This document shows positions 1 through 8,079 of a stretch of 40,448 nucleotides of DNA, in pieces (the stretch's first letter is position 1; every line of letters begins with the position of its first letter). A program made the position numbers and the translations under genes. Below the pieces are notes generated by a model. The model did not search any database, was not told the DNA's origin, and saw nothing but the letters and a program-made list of their open reading frames with translations. The DNA lies in NCBI GenBank assembly GCA_947626345.1, contig CANQSF010000022.1:1-40448 (forward strand), read 5' to 3'. This stretch comes from an uncultured Oscillospiraceae bacterium (GTDB lineage: Bacteria; Bacillota; Clostridia; Oscillospirales; Oscillospiraceae).

Positions 1-212
1 CGGCGCACGCCGCTGGCGGTGCGCACGATGACGGCCTTGACCACGTCGCCCTTCTTCACGCTGCCGCCGGGGGCCGCCTTGCGCACGGAGGCGACGATCA
101 CGTCGCCGATGTTGCCGTACTTGCGGCGGGAGCCGCCCAGGACGCGGATGGTCTTGATCTCCTTGGCGCCGGTGTTGTCGGCCACTTTCAGATAAGATTC
201 AGCCTGTATCAT
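1..212 (-). CDS. rplN: 50S ribosomal protein L14 (partial, N-terminal part)
   Basis: This is the N-terminal ~70 codons of L14, running off the left edge of the window; the full family protein is about 122 residues. The translation begins [17 protein letters not shown], the highly conserved L14 start, and continues through the basic [14 protein letters not shown] segment. L14 sits at the 30S interface of the large subunit. The start ATG at 210-212 follows a GGAGG Shine-Dalgarno site. It lies 12 nt after rpsQ, as expected for the S10/spc order (rpmC-rpsQ-rplN). Confidence 0.97.
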   Translation of the reverse strand, partial: MIQAESYLKVADNTGAKEIKTIRVLGGSRRKYGNIGDVIVASVRKAAPGGSVKKGDVVKAVIVRTASGVR

Positions 213-224
213 TTCGACGCCTCC

Positions 225-488
225 TTACTTCGCTTTTTCGATGATCTCCACCACGCGCCAGCGCTTGTCGCGGCTGAGGGGGCGGGTCTCCATCACCCGG
301 ACGCGGTCGCCGACGCCGCACTCGTTGTTCTCGTCGTGGGCCTTCAGGCGATAGGTACGTCCGATGATCTTGTTATACTGCTTATGGGCCACCCGGTCCT
401 CCACGATGACGACGACGGTCTTGTCCATCTTGTCGGAGACTACCTTGCCCACACGGGTCTTTCTGGTGCTGATTCTCTCTTCGCTCAT
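225..488 (-). CDS. rpsQ: 30S ribosomal protein S17
   Basis: S17 is a primary 16S rRNA-binding protein with an OB fold. The sequence shows the family signature [19 protein letters not shown] near the N-terminus and the ETRPLS segment near the C-terminus, over 87 residues. I place the start at the ATG at 486-488 (MSEERIS), because the GGAGG site at the end of rpmC is 7 nt upstream. The TTG two codons earlier is only 1 nt from that site. The gene follows rpmC by 2 nt, so translational coupling is likely. Confidence 0.96.
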   Translation of the reverse strand: MSEERISTRKTRVGKVVSDKMDKTVVVIVEDRVAHKQYNKIIGRTYRLKAHDENNECGVGDRVRVMETRPLSRDKRWRVVEIIEKAK

Positions 489-490
489 CT

Positions 491-682
491 TCAAGCCTCC
501 TTCTTCTCGCGGATCACGGTCTTGACCCGGGCGATGTCCCGCCGGACGGCAGGGATCTTCGAGGGGTTATCAAGATGATTGGTGGCGTGCTGCATGCGGA
601 GCATGAAAAGGTCCTTCTTCAGCTCTGCCAGCTTCCCTTCCAGCTCGGACACGGACAGGGAGCGTATTTCTTCAGCCTTCAT
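491..682 (-). CDS. rpmC: 50S ribosomal protein L29
   Basis: L29 is a small helical protein near the exit of the peptide tunnel. The 63-residue product starts [10 protein letters not shown] and has the two-helix pattern with [21 protein letters not shown] typical of the family. A longer open frame upstream exists, but the ATG at 680-682 has a GGAGG site 8 nt upstream and gives the normal length. The start overlaps the end of rplP by 11 nt. Confidence 0.96.
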   Translation of the reverse strand: MKAEEIRSLSVSELEGKLAELKKDLFMLRMQHATNHLDNPSKIPAVRRDIARVKTVIREKKEA

Positions 683-1121
683 CTGCTTCGCCTCCAGTCT
701 CCTCGGCAGCCGCATTCTCGCGGGCGATGAATTTGGTCTTGCAGGGCAGCTTGTGGCTGGCCAGGCGGATGGCCTCGCGGGCCGTCGCCTCGTCCACGCC
801 GGCGATCTCGAACAGCACGCGGCCGGGCTTGACCACGGCTACCCAGAACTCCGGAGCGCCCTTACCGGAACCCATACGGGTCTCGGCCGGCTTCTTCGTC
901 ACAGGCTTGTCGGGGAAGATCTTGATCCAGACCTGACCGCCGCGCTTCAGGTAACGGTTGATGGCCACACGGGCCGCCTCGATCTGGTTGGCGGTGATCC
1001 AGCAGGGCTCGGTGGCGACCATGCCGTACTCACCGTAAGCGACAAAGTTGCCGCGGCTGGCCTTGCCGCGCATACGGCCGCGCTGCACGCGGCGGTATTT
1101 CACACGTTTGGGCATCAGCAT
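672..1121 (-). CDS. rplP: 50S ribosomal protein L16
   Basis: L16 helps shape the A-site tRNA environment and the central protuberance. The 149-residue product has the conserved [17 protein letters not shown] start, [14 protein letters not shown], and the [18 protein letters not shown] motif. The tail is slightly extended and acidic ([15 protein letters not shown]). The ATG at 1119-1121 overlaps the rpsC stop codon by one base. A GGAGG lies 9 nt upstream of this ATG and 15 nt from the alternative MPKRV start, favouring the longer form. Confidence 0.97.
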   Translation of the reverse strand: MLMPKRVKYRRVQRGRMRGKASRGNFVAYGEYGMVATEPCWITANQIEAARVAINRYLKRGGQVWIKIFPDKPVTKKPAETRMGSGKGAPEFWVAVVKPGRVLFEIAGVDEATAREAIRLASHKLPCKTKFIARENAAAEETGGEADEG

Positions 1122-2038
1122 TATGCGTTGCCTCCTTCCTTAGGAGCGGGGGCCGCGGGACGGGGAGCCGTGGGCCGGGGGCCCGCAGGACGGGCGCCGT
1201 CACGGTTGTAGCCGCCCTGGCGGTTGTCACGGTTGTAGCCGCCGCCCTGACGATTGTCGCGGTTATAGCCGCCCTGGCGGTTATCGCGGTTGTAGCCGCC
1301 CTGACGGTTGTCCCGGCGATCGCCGCCGCGGCCGCGGCCGTCCCGGCGATCGCGCCGGCGGTCGTCCCGGCGGTTCATATCCATGACCCGGGGGCTGGTG
1401 CGCAGAGTGGTGGTGAGGACCTCGCCCTTGTAGATCCAGACCTTCACGCCCACGCGGCCGTAGGTGGTGGCCGCCTCGGCGAAGCCGTAGTCGATGTCGG
1501 CGCGGATGGTCTGCAGGGGGATGGTGCCCTCGTGATAGCTCTCGGAGCGGGCGATCTCGGCGCCGCCCAGACGGCCGGCGCACATGACCTTGATGCCCTT
1601 GGCGCCCATGCGCATGGCGCGGCCGATGGCGTTCTTCATGGCCCGGCGGAAGCCGATGCGCTTCTCCAGCTGGGCGGCAATGTTCTCAGCCACCAGCTGG
1701 GCGTTGGTGTCGGGGGTCCGGACCTCCACGATGGACAGGGCCACAGGCTTGCCGATCAGCTTCTCCACCTCCAGGCGGATGCGCTCGATCTCCGCGCCGC
1801 CCTTGCCGATCACGACGCCGGGGCGGGAGCAGTGGATGAAGATGCGGACCTTGGCGCTGTCGCGCTCGATCTCGATGGTGGGGACGCCGGCGGAATAAAG
1901 GGCCTTCTTCAGGTACTCGCGGATCTTGTAATCCTCCACGATCAGATCGCCGACCTTATCGGCACGGGCATACCAGCGGGAATCCCAATCTTTGATGACG
2001 CCCACGCGCATGCCGTGGGGATGAACTTTCTGTCCCAT
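1121..2038 (-). CDS. rpsC: 30S ribosomal protein S3 with long Arg/Gly/Tyr-rich repetitive C-terminal tail
   Basis: S3 binds 16S rRNA at the mRNA entry channel. Residues 1-220 are a normal S3, with [13 protein letters not shown] at the N-terminus, a KH domain including [11 protein letters not shown], and the C-terminal [12 protein letters not shown] region. Residues 221-305 are an 85-residue extension absent from typical Firmicute S3 (about 220 residues). It is an RRDD/RRDR-rich stretch, then four copies of a [13 protein letters not shown] unit, then a Pro/Ala/Arg tail. The tail is predicted to be disordered and resembles eukaryotic RGG/RG RNA-binding segments. The frame is continuous and the stop overlaps rplP, so it is not an assembly artefact at the end of the gene. 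Confidence 0.96.
   Translation of the reverse strand: MGQKVHPHGMRVGVIKDWDSRWYARADKVGDLIVEDYKIREYLKKALYSAGVPTIEIERDSAKVRIFIHCSRPGVVIGKGGAEIERIRLEVEKLIGKPVALSIVEVRTPDTNAQLVAENIAAQLEKRIGFRRAMKNAIGRAMRMGAKGIKVMCAGRLGGAEIARSESYHEGTIPLQTIRADIDYGFAEAATTYGRVGVKVWIYKGEVLTTTLRTSPRVMDMNRRDDRRRDRRDGRGRGGDRRDNRQGGYNRDNRQGGYNRDNRQGGGYNRDNRQGGYNRDGARPAGPRPTAPRPAAPAPKEGGNA
1201..1311 (-). repeat. Tandem 27-30 bp coding repeat in the rpsC tail
   Basis: About four imperfect units of 27 nt (one of 30 nt) encode YNRDNRQGG or [10 protein letters not shown]. Units differ mainly at wobble positions (for example cggttgtag versus cggttatag on the plus strand), so the amino-acid pattern is conserved better than the DNA. 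Such repeats can change copy number by slippage without shifting the frame. Confidence 0.85.
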
Positions 2039-2057
2039 ATTCTGTCTGCCTCCTCCC

Positions 2058-2393
2058 TTATTCCTTCTCAGCCACAGTCAGCGTGATGTGGCTGGTGCGC
2101 TTGTTGATGCGGAACATCCGGCCGTGGGCACGGGGCTGGCCCCGCTTGAGGATGGGGCCGGCGGTGGCGATGCACTCGGTGATCACCAGGTTGTCCGGGT
2201 CCATCTCGTAGTTGTTCTCCGCGTTGGCGCAGGCGCTCTTGAGCAGCTTCAGCAGCGGCTCGCTGGCGGCCTTGGGCGTGGCCTTCAGGATGGCCTCGGC
2301 GTACTTGGTGGGCTTGCCTTTGATCAGCTCGCACACGATCTGCACCTTGCGGGGAGAAATGCGGATATACTTCGCTTTCGCTGTCGCTTCCAT
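2058..2393 (-). CDS. rplV: 50S ribosomal protein L22
   Basis: L22 lines the polypeptide exit tunnel with an extended beta-hairpin. The 111-residue product has the family start ([20 protein letters not shown]) and the C-terminal hairpin segment [20 protein letters not shown], followed by SHITLTV. It lies 19 nt upstream of rpsC and 12 nt after rpsS in the usual order. Confidence 0.97.
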   Translation of the reverse strand: MEATAKAKYIRISPRKVQIVCELIKGKPTKYAEAILKATPKAASEPLLKLLKSACANAENNYEMDPDNLVITECIATAGPILKRGQPRAHGRMFRINKRTSHITLTVAEKE

Positions 2394-2405
2394 GTCTGCT
2401 CCCCC

Positions 2406-2675
2406 TTACTTGGTCTTGCTGCCAGCGTGGCCCCGGAAGGTACGCGTGGGAGCAAACTCGCCCAGCTTGTGGCCCACCATGTCCTCGGTGACGTACACGG
2501 GAACATGACGGCGGCCGTCGTGGACGGCGATGGTGTGACCGACGAAGGACGGGAAAATGGTGGAAGCGCGGCTCCAGGTCTTCAGGACCTTCTTTTCGCC
2601 CGTCTTGTTCAGCTCGTCCACGCGCTTGAGCAGCTCGGGAGCGGCGAACGGACCTTTTTTGATGCTTCTGCTCAT
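2406..2675 (-). CDS. rpsS: 30S ribosomal protein S19
   Basis: S19 binds 16S rRNA in the 30S head with S13. The 89-residue product begins [19 protein letters not shown] and ends in the conserved [16 protein letters not shown] segment. It lies 12 nt downstream of rplB, with an AGGAGG-like site upstream. The length and order match the family. Confidence 0.97.
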   Translation of the reverse strand: MSRSIKKGPFAAPELLKRVDELNKTGEKKVLKTWSRASTIFPSFVGHTIAVHDGRRHVPVYVTEDMVGHKLGEFAPTRTFRGHAGSKTK

Positions 2676-2687
2676 GTTCTTCCCTCC

Positions 2688-3524
2688 TTATTTGGCGTTG
2701 CGGCGCTTGACGATGAACTTATCGGAAGCGTTCTTCTTCTTGCGCGTCTTATAGCCGAGAGTGGGCTTGCCCCAGGGAGTCACAGGGCCGGGCCGGCCGA
2801 TGGGGGCCTTGCCCTCGCCGCCGCCGTGGGGGTGGTCCACCGGGTTCATGACGGAGCCGCGGACGGTGGGCCGCCAGCCCATATGGCGCTTGCGGCCGGC
2901 CTTGCCGATGGCCACGTTGGCGTGGTCGGGGTTGCCGACCTGGCCCACGGTGGCGCGGCACTCCAGGCGGATCTTGCGCATCTCGCCGGAGGGCATGCGG
3001 ATGGTGGCCATGGAGCCTTCCTTCGCCATCAGCTGAGCGGCGTTGCCGGCCGCGCGGACCAGCTGAGCGCCCTTGCCGGGATACATCTCGATGTTGTGGA
3101 TCACGGTGCCCACGGGGATGTTGGCCAGAGGCAGGCAGTTGCCCGGCTTGATGTCGGCGCTGGCGCCGGCCACCACGGTGTCCCCGGCCTTCAGGCCGGC
3201 GGGCGCCAGGATATAGGCCTTCTCGCCGTCGGCGTACTGCAGCAGGGCGATGAACGCGGACCGGTTGGGATCGTACTCCAGGCGCTGGACGGTGGCCGCC
3301 TCGCCCTCGCGGGCGCGCTTGAAGTCGATGACGCGGTACTTCTGCTTGTTGCCGCCGCCGTGGTGGCGGACGGTGATGCGGCCGTAGCTGTTGCGGCCGG
3401 CATGCTTCTTGACGGTCTCGGTAAGGGTCCGCTCGGGGCGGGCGTGCTTGTCGACGCCCTCGAAGCCGGACACCGTCATATGACGGCGGGACGGCGTTAC
3501 GGGTTTATAAGTCTTGATAGCCAT
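2688..3524 (-). CDS. rplB: 50S ribosomal protein L2
   Basis: L2 is a core 23S rRNA-binding protein needed for peptidyl-transferase activity and subunit joining. The 278-residue product starts [19 protein letters not shown]. It shows the conserved region around [19 protein letters not shown] (containing the essential His) and the [15 protein letters not shown] tail. It follows rplW by 14 nt with a clear GGAGG site. Confidence 0.98.
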   Translation of the reverse strand: MAIKTYKPVTPSRRHMTVSGFEGVDKHARPERTLTETVKKHAGRNSYGRITVRHHGGGNKQKYRVIDFKRAREGEAATVQRLEYDPNRSAFIALLQYADGEKAYILAPAGLKAGDTVVAGASADIKPGNCLPLANIPVGTVIHNIEMYPGKGAQLVRAAGNAAQLMAKEGSMATIRMPSGEMRKIRLECRATVGQVGNPDHANVAIGKAGRKRHMGWRPTVRGSVMNPVDHPHGGGEGKAPIGRPGPVTPWGKPTLGYKTRKKKNASDKFIVKRRNAK

Positions 3525-3538
3525 TTCTTCTTCCTCCC

Positions 3539-3835
3539 TTACGCCATGCCTTCAAAGATCTCAATGTTCTTTGAATCGGCGGAGAGCTTCACGACCGCCT
3601 TTTTCCAGCTGGCGCTGGTGCCCTCGGGGAACCGGCCCTGGCGGCGGGTCTTGCCGCGCATGTGGGTGGTGGTGACCTTGATGACGGTCACGCCGAAGAT
3701 CTCCTCGACGGCCTTCTTGATCTCGATCTTGTTGGCGTCCTTGGCCACCTTGAAGGCGTACTTCTTGATGTCCAGGTCTTCCATGGACTGCTCGGTGATG
3801 ACCGGGCTGATGATGACATCATAAGCGGATTTCAT
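3539..3835 (-). CDS. rplW: 50S ribosomal protein L23
   Basis: L23 forms the docking site for trigger factor and SRP at the tunnel exit. The 98-residue product has the family start [18 protein letters not shown], the [20 protein letters not shown] segment, and the [14 protein letters not shown] loop. Its ATG overlaps the rplD stop codon by one base, implying translational coupling with L4. Confidence 0.97.
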   Translation of the reverse strand: MKSAYDVIISPVITEQSMEDLDIKKYAFKVAKDANKIEIKKAVEEIFGVTVIKVTTTHMRGKTRRQGRFPEGTSASWKKAVVKLSADSKNIEIFEGMA

Positions 3836-4458
3836 CAGGCGAACACCTCCTCGATTTTCTGCACCGCCGCTTTGTCCACCACGAGGGTGCCGCCGCAGAG
3901 GATCGTGTAGGGGGAGAGGATAGTGGCGGTGGTGACGGACACGCCGGCGATGTTCCGGGCGGACTTGCGCACGTTCTCATCCACATTCTCCGTGATGACC
4001 AGGGCCTTGCCGGCCACGCCGGCGTTATCCAGGAAGGTCTTGAAGGTCTTGGTCTTTATCTCGTCCATCTTGAGCCCGTCCACCACCAGGATGGAACCCT
4101 CGGCGGCCTTGTCGGACAGGGCGCTCTTCAGGGCGAGGCGCTTGGTCTTTTTGGTCAGGGAATAGCTGTAGTCCCGGGGCTTGGGCGCGAAGGCCACGCC
4201 GCCGTGACGCCAGACGGGGGAGCCGGCGTAGCCGGCGCGGGCACGGCCGGTGCCCTTCTGCCGCCAGGGCTTCTTGGTGGTGTAGGACACCTCGCCCTTG
4301 GTCAGGGCGCTCTGGGTGCCCTGGCGCTGGTTGGCCAGATAGTTCACCACGCTGGCGTGCAGGACCGCCGTATTGGGCTCGATGCCGAAAACGGCCTCGG
4401 AGAGCTCGTATTCGCCGACCTGTTTGCCGGTCATATCGACCATCTTTGCTTTAGGCAT
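3835..4458 (-). CDS. rplD: 50S ribosomal protein L4
   Basis: L4 binds 23S rRNA and extends a loop into the exit tunnel; in some bacteria it also represses its own operon. The 207-residue product has MVDMTGKQVGEYELSEAVFG at the start, then the tunnel-loop region GEVSYTTKKPWRQKGTGRAR and the AFAPKPRDYSYSL motif. It follows rplC by 18 nt. If L4 autoregulates here, the structured leaders before rpsJ or rplC are the obvious targets (inference). Confidence 0.97.
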   Translation of the reverse strand: MPKAKMVDMTGKQVGEYELSEAVFGIEPNTAVLHASVVNYLANQRQGTQSALTKGEVSYTTKKPWRQKGTGRARAGYAGSPVWRHGGVAFAPKPRDYSYSLTKKTKRLALKSALSDKAAEGSILVVDGLKMDEIKTKTFKTFLDNAGVAGKALVITENVDENVRKSARNIAGVSVTTATILSPYTILCGGTLVVDKAAVQKIEEVFA

Positions 4459-4476
4459 CTCGATCTCTCCTTTCCA

Positions 4477-5199
4477 TTAGTGGCTGCGCGCAGAGGCCTT
4501 CTGCGGGTTGCGCCCGGACTGCTTCTGCGGGTTGACGCTGACGGCAGCCGCCGCGTGCTTCTCGACGATCTTCTTGGCGGTAGACTTGATATACACGATG
4601 CCGCCCTTGGGGCCGGGGACCGCGCCCCGCAGGACGATCATGTTCATCTCCGGGTCTACCTTCACCACGTCCAGATTCTGGACCGTCACCTGGTCCACAC
4701 CCATGTGGCCGGCGCCGATCTTGCCCTTGAAGATGCGGGAGGGATCGGTGGAGGAGCCCATGGAGCCGGCGTGCCGGTGGACCGGGCCGCCGCCGTGGCT
4801 GGTGGGGGTGCGCTGGGCGCCCCAGCGCTTGATGACGCCGGCGTAGCCCTTGCCCTTGCTGACGCCGGTGACGTCCACATGGTCGCCCTCGGCGAACACG
4901 TCCGCCTTGAGCACGTCGCCCACATTCATCTCGGCGGCGTTGTCCAGCCGGAACTCATGCAGGTGCTTCTTGGGCGCCACGCCCGCCTTTTCAAAGTGGC
5001 CCTTCTCGGGCTTGGTGAGCTTTCTCTCGGCCACATCCTCGAAGCCGAGCTGGACGGAATCGTAGCCCTCCTTCTCCGCGGTCTTCTTCTGGGCCACCAC
5101 ACAGGGGCCGGCCTCGATGACCGTGACAGGAACGACCTTGCCCGTCTCGTCGAAGATCTGGGTCATCCCGACCTTCTTGCCGATAATGGCTTTGTTCAT
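4477..5199 (-). CDS. rplC: 50S ribosomal protein L3
   Basis: L3 reaches into the peptidyl-transferase centre. The 240-residue product starts MNKAIIGKKVGMTQIFDETG and contains SKGKGYAGVIKRWGAQRTPT, the SHGGGPVHRHAGSMGSSTDP region and the MAGHMG-like GAGHMGVDQVTVQNLDV motif. It ends in a basic, Gln/Asn-rich tail of about 30 residues (NPQKQSGRNPQKASARSH), longer than the ~210-residue family norm. The gap to rpsJ is 104 nt, the largest in this operon, and can form two hairpins. Confidence 0.97.
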   Translation of the reverse strand: MNKAIIGKKVGMTQIFDETGKVVPVTVIEAGPCVVAQKKTAEKEGYDSVQLGFEDVAERKLTKPEKGHFEKAGVAPKKHLHEFRLDNAAEMNVGDVLKADVFAEGDHVDVTGVSKGKGYAGVIKRWGAQRTPTSHGGGPVHRHAGSMGSSTDPSRIFKGKIGAGHMGVDQVTVQNLDVVKVDPEMNMIVLRGAVPGPKGGIVYIKSTAKKIVEKHAAAAVSVNPQKQSGRNPQKASARSH

Positions 5200-5303
5200 A
5201 TCTTTCCTCCTTCGGTTATTGGTTGGGCCCCGGTAACGGCGGGGCGCAACATGACCCGTCTGCCAGCGCAGACTGCGGGTAAAAACGAATTAATATAAGG
5301 TGT
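5200..5303 (-). promoter_or_regulatory. Hairpin-rich rpsJ-rplC intergenic region
   Basis: This is the only sizeable gap inside the ribosomal operon. On the minus strand it holds a 5-6 bp hairpin with GTCTGC/GCAGAC arms reinforced by a flanking CCCG/CGGG pairing (5255-5279). A second hairpin has GCCCCG/CGGGGC arms (5227-5245). The rplC ribosome-binding site follows. I see no U-tract, so this is not an obvious terminator. It may be an mRNA processing or translational control site, but that is inference. Confidence 0.4.
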
Positions 5304-5615
5304 TTAGAGCTTTATCTCTATCTCCACGCCGGCGGGCAGCTCCAGGCTCATCAGGGCCTCCACCGTCTTCTGGGTGGGGTTCATGATGTCTATCAGGCGC
5401 TTGTGGGTGCGGCGCTCGAACTGCTCCCGGCTGTCCTTGTTGACGTGGGGGGAGCGCAGGATAGTGACCACCTCTTTGCGGGTGGGCAGGGGGATGGGAC
5501 CGGAGACGCGGGCCTCGGTGCGCTTGGCGGTCTCCACGATGGTCTCCGCGGCCTTGTCTATCAGCTGATGGTCATAGGCCTTCAGGCGGATGCGGATCAT
5601 TTTCTTGGCAGGCAT
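5304..5615 (-). CDS. rpsJ: 30S ribosomal protein S10
   Basis: S10 is a 30S head protein and also the NusE transcription factor of antitermination complexes. The 103-residue product starts [20 protein letters not shown] and contains [20 protein letters not shown] and the [17 protein letters not shown] motif. It is the first gene of the S10 operon here. The upstream neighbour is cdd, not the rpsL-rpsG-fusA-tuf cluster that often precedes S10 in Firmicutes. Confidence 0.98.
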   Translation of the reverse strand: MPAKKMIRIRLKAYDHQLIDKAAETIVETAKRTEARVSGPIPLPTRKEVVTILRSPHVNKDSREQFERRTHKRLIDIMNPTQKTVEALMSLELPAGVEIEIKL

Positions 5616-5891
5616 TGATGTTTTTCCTCCATTTTTTGTACGGTTTTACGGTTTCCGCACGGGTCGCGGCATTTTCTGTACACTGTTCCGTGCGTATCAG
5701 ACCCTGCCCCAAAAATGTGCCGGCCGAGCCGGTGTTTTGTTCAGGCGATATACGCGGCACGGAAAAGCCGCTCCGTCCGATTCCAGGGCCCTTTTCCTCG
5801 GGCCCCCGGACCTGCTCCCCGGAAGTTCCCGCCCGTCGGCGCAATCTCCCGGTTCATCGCATGACACACTGCCCCCGCCGGGGCGGCGCGC
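5616..5891 (-). promoter_or_regulatory. Long structured 5' leader of the S10 operon
   Basis: Between the inferred transcription start (about 5891) and the rpsJ ribosome-binding site there are roughly 275 nt with no credible gene. On the minus strand the leader can form a GGGCCC/GGGCCC hairpin around an A-rich loop. It also has a CCGGC-TCG-GCCGG hairpin followed closely by CACATTTTTG, a possible weak attenuator. S10 leaders are regulatory in E. coli (L4-mediated). No sequence match to that leader is claimed here. Confidence 0.45.
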
Positions 5892-5897
5892 TTTGAT

Positions 5898-5926
5898 ACT
5901 ATAACAAAAATCCCCCTTTGCGTCAA
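5898..5926 (-). promoter_or_regulatory. S10 operon promoter
   Basis: On the minus strand, TTGACG (5921-5926) and TATAGT (5898-5903) are separated by 17 bp. The -35 box lies in the loop of the upstream cdd terminator and the -10 box follows its U-tract directly. Confidence 0.75.
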
Positions 5927-5935
5927 GGGGGATTT
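5902..5935 (-). terminator. Intrinsic terminator downstream of cdd
   Basis: On the minus strand, AAATCCCCC (5927-5935) pairs with GGGGGATTT (5908-5916) around a 10-nt loop and is followed by TTGTT. It ends the cdd transcript 95 nt after its stop codon and overlaps the S10 promoter almost completely. Confidence 0.75.
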
Positions 5936-6029
5936 CTCATGTTTTTGAAAATATTTTTGCATATTCACTTTTTTAGACCGTCCGGGAGCGGCCTTCTGCG
6001 CTTTTCCGCCCTTTTTCGCCCGGGAGCGG

Positions 6030-6416
6030 TCAGAATGCAAAGCAGTGCGGCATCAGGTCGCTGAACTTATAGCTCACATACCGGCCGCCGGAGCGGGTAC
6101 AGAGGATCTCCATGTCTCCCCCGCCCACGAATTCCGCCAGCACCTGCCGGCAGGCGCCGCAGGGGAAGCAATAGTTGTCCCCCTCCCCGTAGATGGCCAG
6201 GCGCACGAACTTCCGCCGCCCCTCGCTGACGGCCTTGACGATGGCGGTGCGCTCGGCGCAGATGGTAGAGCCCAGGGCCGCGTTCTCCACGTTGCAGCCG
6301 GTGTACACCGTCCCGTCGGCGCACTCCAGCGCCGCCCCCACGGGAAAGTGGGAATAGGGCACATACGCGTTGTCGGCGGCCTCCCGCGCCTTGTTGAGCA
6401 GAGCCCGGTCAGTCAT
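6030..6416 (-). CDS. cdd: Cytidine deaminase
   Basis: The enzyme deaminates cytidine and deoxycytidine in cytosolic pyrimidine salvage. The 128-residue length is that of the homotetrameric small form. It shows the zinc-site motifs CAERTAI (Cys-Ala-Glu with the catalytic Glu) and PCGACRQ (two Cys ligands), plus the N-terminal SHFPVGAALE substrate segment. It lies 61 nt downstream of the binding-lipoprotein gene on the same strand, so it may be the last gene of a pgeF-lipoprotein-cdd transcript. An intrinsic terminator follows. Confidence 0.95.
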   Translation of the reverse strand: MTDRALLNKAREAADNAYVPYSHFPVGAALECADGTVYTGCNVENAALGSTICAERTAIVKAVSEGRRKFVRLAIYGEGDNYCFPCGACRQVLAEFVGGGDMEILCTRSGGRYVSYKFSDLMPHCFAF

Positions 6417-6477
6417 ATCCTTCCCCTCCTGTATCTGTTTCCGCCCGCAGGCGGTATATATTTTTATTGTATGGACC

Positions 6478-8079
6478 TCAGCTGAGATCCACCTTCCACT
6501 GGTCCATGTCGTTGAAGATGTTCTCCTGGGTGGGATTGATGGTGGCCAGCACGCCCCGGTGGTACAGCACCTCCGTCCGCTCGAAGCAGATGGCGGTGAT
6601 GGGCGCGTTCTGGGCCAGGTACTGGCACATGGCCTGGGTGTTCTCCTGGAGGGTGTCGCCGTTGCTGGCCAGGAAGGACTGGACGTATCCCGTCAGATTG
6701 GGGTCCCGGATGCCGCCGTAATTCAGCTCCCCGCTCTCGCTGAGCAGGCTCGTCAGATCCCAGTCGTTGCACAGGCGCACCTCGCCGTAATAAAGGTCGT
6801 ACTCGCCCTTCTGCAGCGCTTCCAGGTAGCTGTCATAGTTCAGCTCCCGCATGGTGACCATGAAGCCGATCTCCCGCAGCTGGGTGGCGATCTGGCGGGC
6901 GGCGGCCACCTTGGCGGTGCTGCTGGAGCATACCAGGAACACCACCTCCGCCCGGGTGCCGTTCAGCTCCAGCACCCCGTCGTAGTCCGCGTCCAGCGCT
7001 CCGGCCGCTCCCAGCGCTGCCTCCAGGGCCTCCGGGGAGTACTGCAGGCTCCGGGCCAGGTCCCTGGGATAGAGGGCGCTGTTGGGATGGATGGGCAGCG
7101 TGGCCGCCTGGGCCGCGTTCTGCAGGGAGGTGGAGATGATGCCGTCCCGGTCGATGGCGTAGGTCACCAGGGCCCGGCAGGCCGCCTGGCTGAAGATGGG
7201 GCTGTAGGCGTTGTAGCCCAAAAAGTGGAGGTTGGTGGTCTCCACGTATTTCTTCAGGTTGGAGCTGGAGTAGCCCAGGCTGGACATGTCGGTGGGGTTG
7301 TTGACCACCAGGTCCAGCAGGGAGTCCTCGAAGGCCTGCAGGATGTCCTCCGGCGCCACGAACCGCTTCAGATAGATCTTCTTCAGCGTCATGTTCTTCG
7401 CGCCGGGGAAGTTCGTGTCCAGCTCCAATGCCGTCAGATCGTCGTTGAAGCGGTAGGGACCCGTCCCGTAGGGGGCGTTGGAGTAGCCGGTGCCCAGCTC
7501 CACGCAGGGGATGTTCATCAGCTCGTAGAACCGCCAGTTGAAGCTGTCCAGCGTGACGGTGAAGGAGCTCTCGTCCCGGATGGCCACCTGGGCCACGTGG
7601 GAGAACCGGCGGGCGTAGCGGCCGGTGTAGGCGTTGCGGGCCGTCTCCAGGGAAAACACCGCGTCGCTGGCCGTCATGGAGCCGCCGTCGTGGAACTTGC
7701 GGCTGGTGTCCACATAGAACACCCAGTTCTGCCCGTCGGTGGTCTCCCAGGCGGTGATCAGGTTGGGCTGGGCCTCAAAGGCGTCGTCAGTCTTCACCAG
7801 CGGCTCGAAAGCCAGCATGGTCACCAGCGTGTTCCACACCGTCTTGCAGGTATAGGGGTTGAAGGTGTCCCCCTCCGCCGTGTTCAGTGAGAAGATATGG
7901 TCCGCCTTATAGGTCTCCGCCAGGGCCTGCCCGGTGCTGTCGCCCTCCGCTGCCGGCGGGGTCTCGGTGGGCGCGGGGGTGGACGCGGCGTCGTCCGCCG
8001 CCGGCATGCCCTGACAGCCGGTCAGGCACAGGAGCGCCGCCAGCAGAAGGGCCATCGCATTGACTGTCGCTCTTTTCAT
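6478..8079 (-). CDS. ABC-type peptide/nickel-family substrate-binding lipoprotein (SBP_bac_5)
   Basis: The 533-residue product has a signal peptide with the lipobox LTGC (Cys about residue 22). A low-complexity Ala/Pro/Thr linker follows, then a binding domain of the OppA/DppA type. Family-like features are FNPYTCKTVWNTLVTMLAFEPL near the N-terminus, the WVFYVDTSRKFHDGGSMTASDAVFS segment, and GTGPYRF. It should be anchored outside the membrane and capture a peptide or similar ligand. No cognate permease or ATPase lies nearby, so the partner is unknown. The start ATG (8077-8079) overlaps the pgeF stop as ATGA with no good ribosome-binding site, which implies translational coupling. A longer open frame upstream is only the pgeF region in another frame. 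Confidence 0.85.
   Translation of the reverse strand: MKRATVNAMALLLAALLCLTGCQGMPAADDAASTPAPTETPPAAEGDSTGQALAETYKADHIFSLNTAEGDTFNPYTCKTVWNTLVTMLAFEPLVKTDDAFEAQPNLITAWETTDGQNWVFYVDTSRKFHDGGSMTASDAVFSLETARNAYTGRYARRFSHVAQVAIRDESSFTVTLDSFNWRFYELMNIPCVELGTGYSNAPYGTGPYRFNDDLTALELDTNFPGAKNMTLKKIYLKRFVAPEDILQAFEDSLLDLVVNNPTDMSSLGYSSSNLKKYVETTNLHFLGYNAYSPIFSQAACRALVTYAIDRDGIISTSLQNAAQAATLPIHPNSALYPRDLARSLQYSPEALEAALGAAGALDADYDGVLELNGTRAEVVFLVCSSSTAKVAAARQIATQLREIGFMVTMRELNYDSYLEALQKGEYDLYYGEVRLCNDWDLTSLLSESGELNYGGIRDPNLTGYVQSFLASNGDTLQENTQAMCQYLAQNAPITAICFERTEVLYHRGVLATINPTQENIFNDMDQWKVDLS

Noticed and set aside
1201..1311. CRISPR-like spaced repeats
   Set aside because: The repeats are in frame in rpsC, contiguous with no unique spacers, and encode a conserved amino-acid unit.
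2088..3824. Long plus-strand open frame across rplV-rplB
   Set aside because: It is antisense to well-conserved ribosomal genes and arises from GC-rich codon composition.
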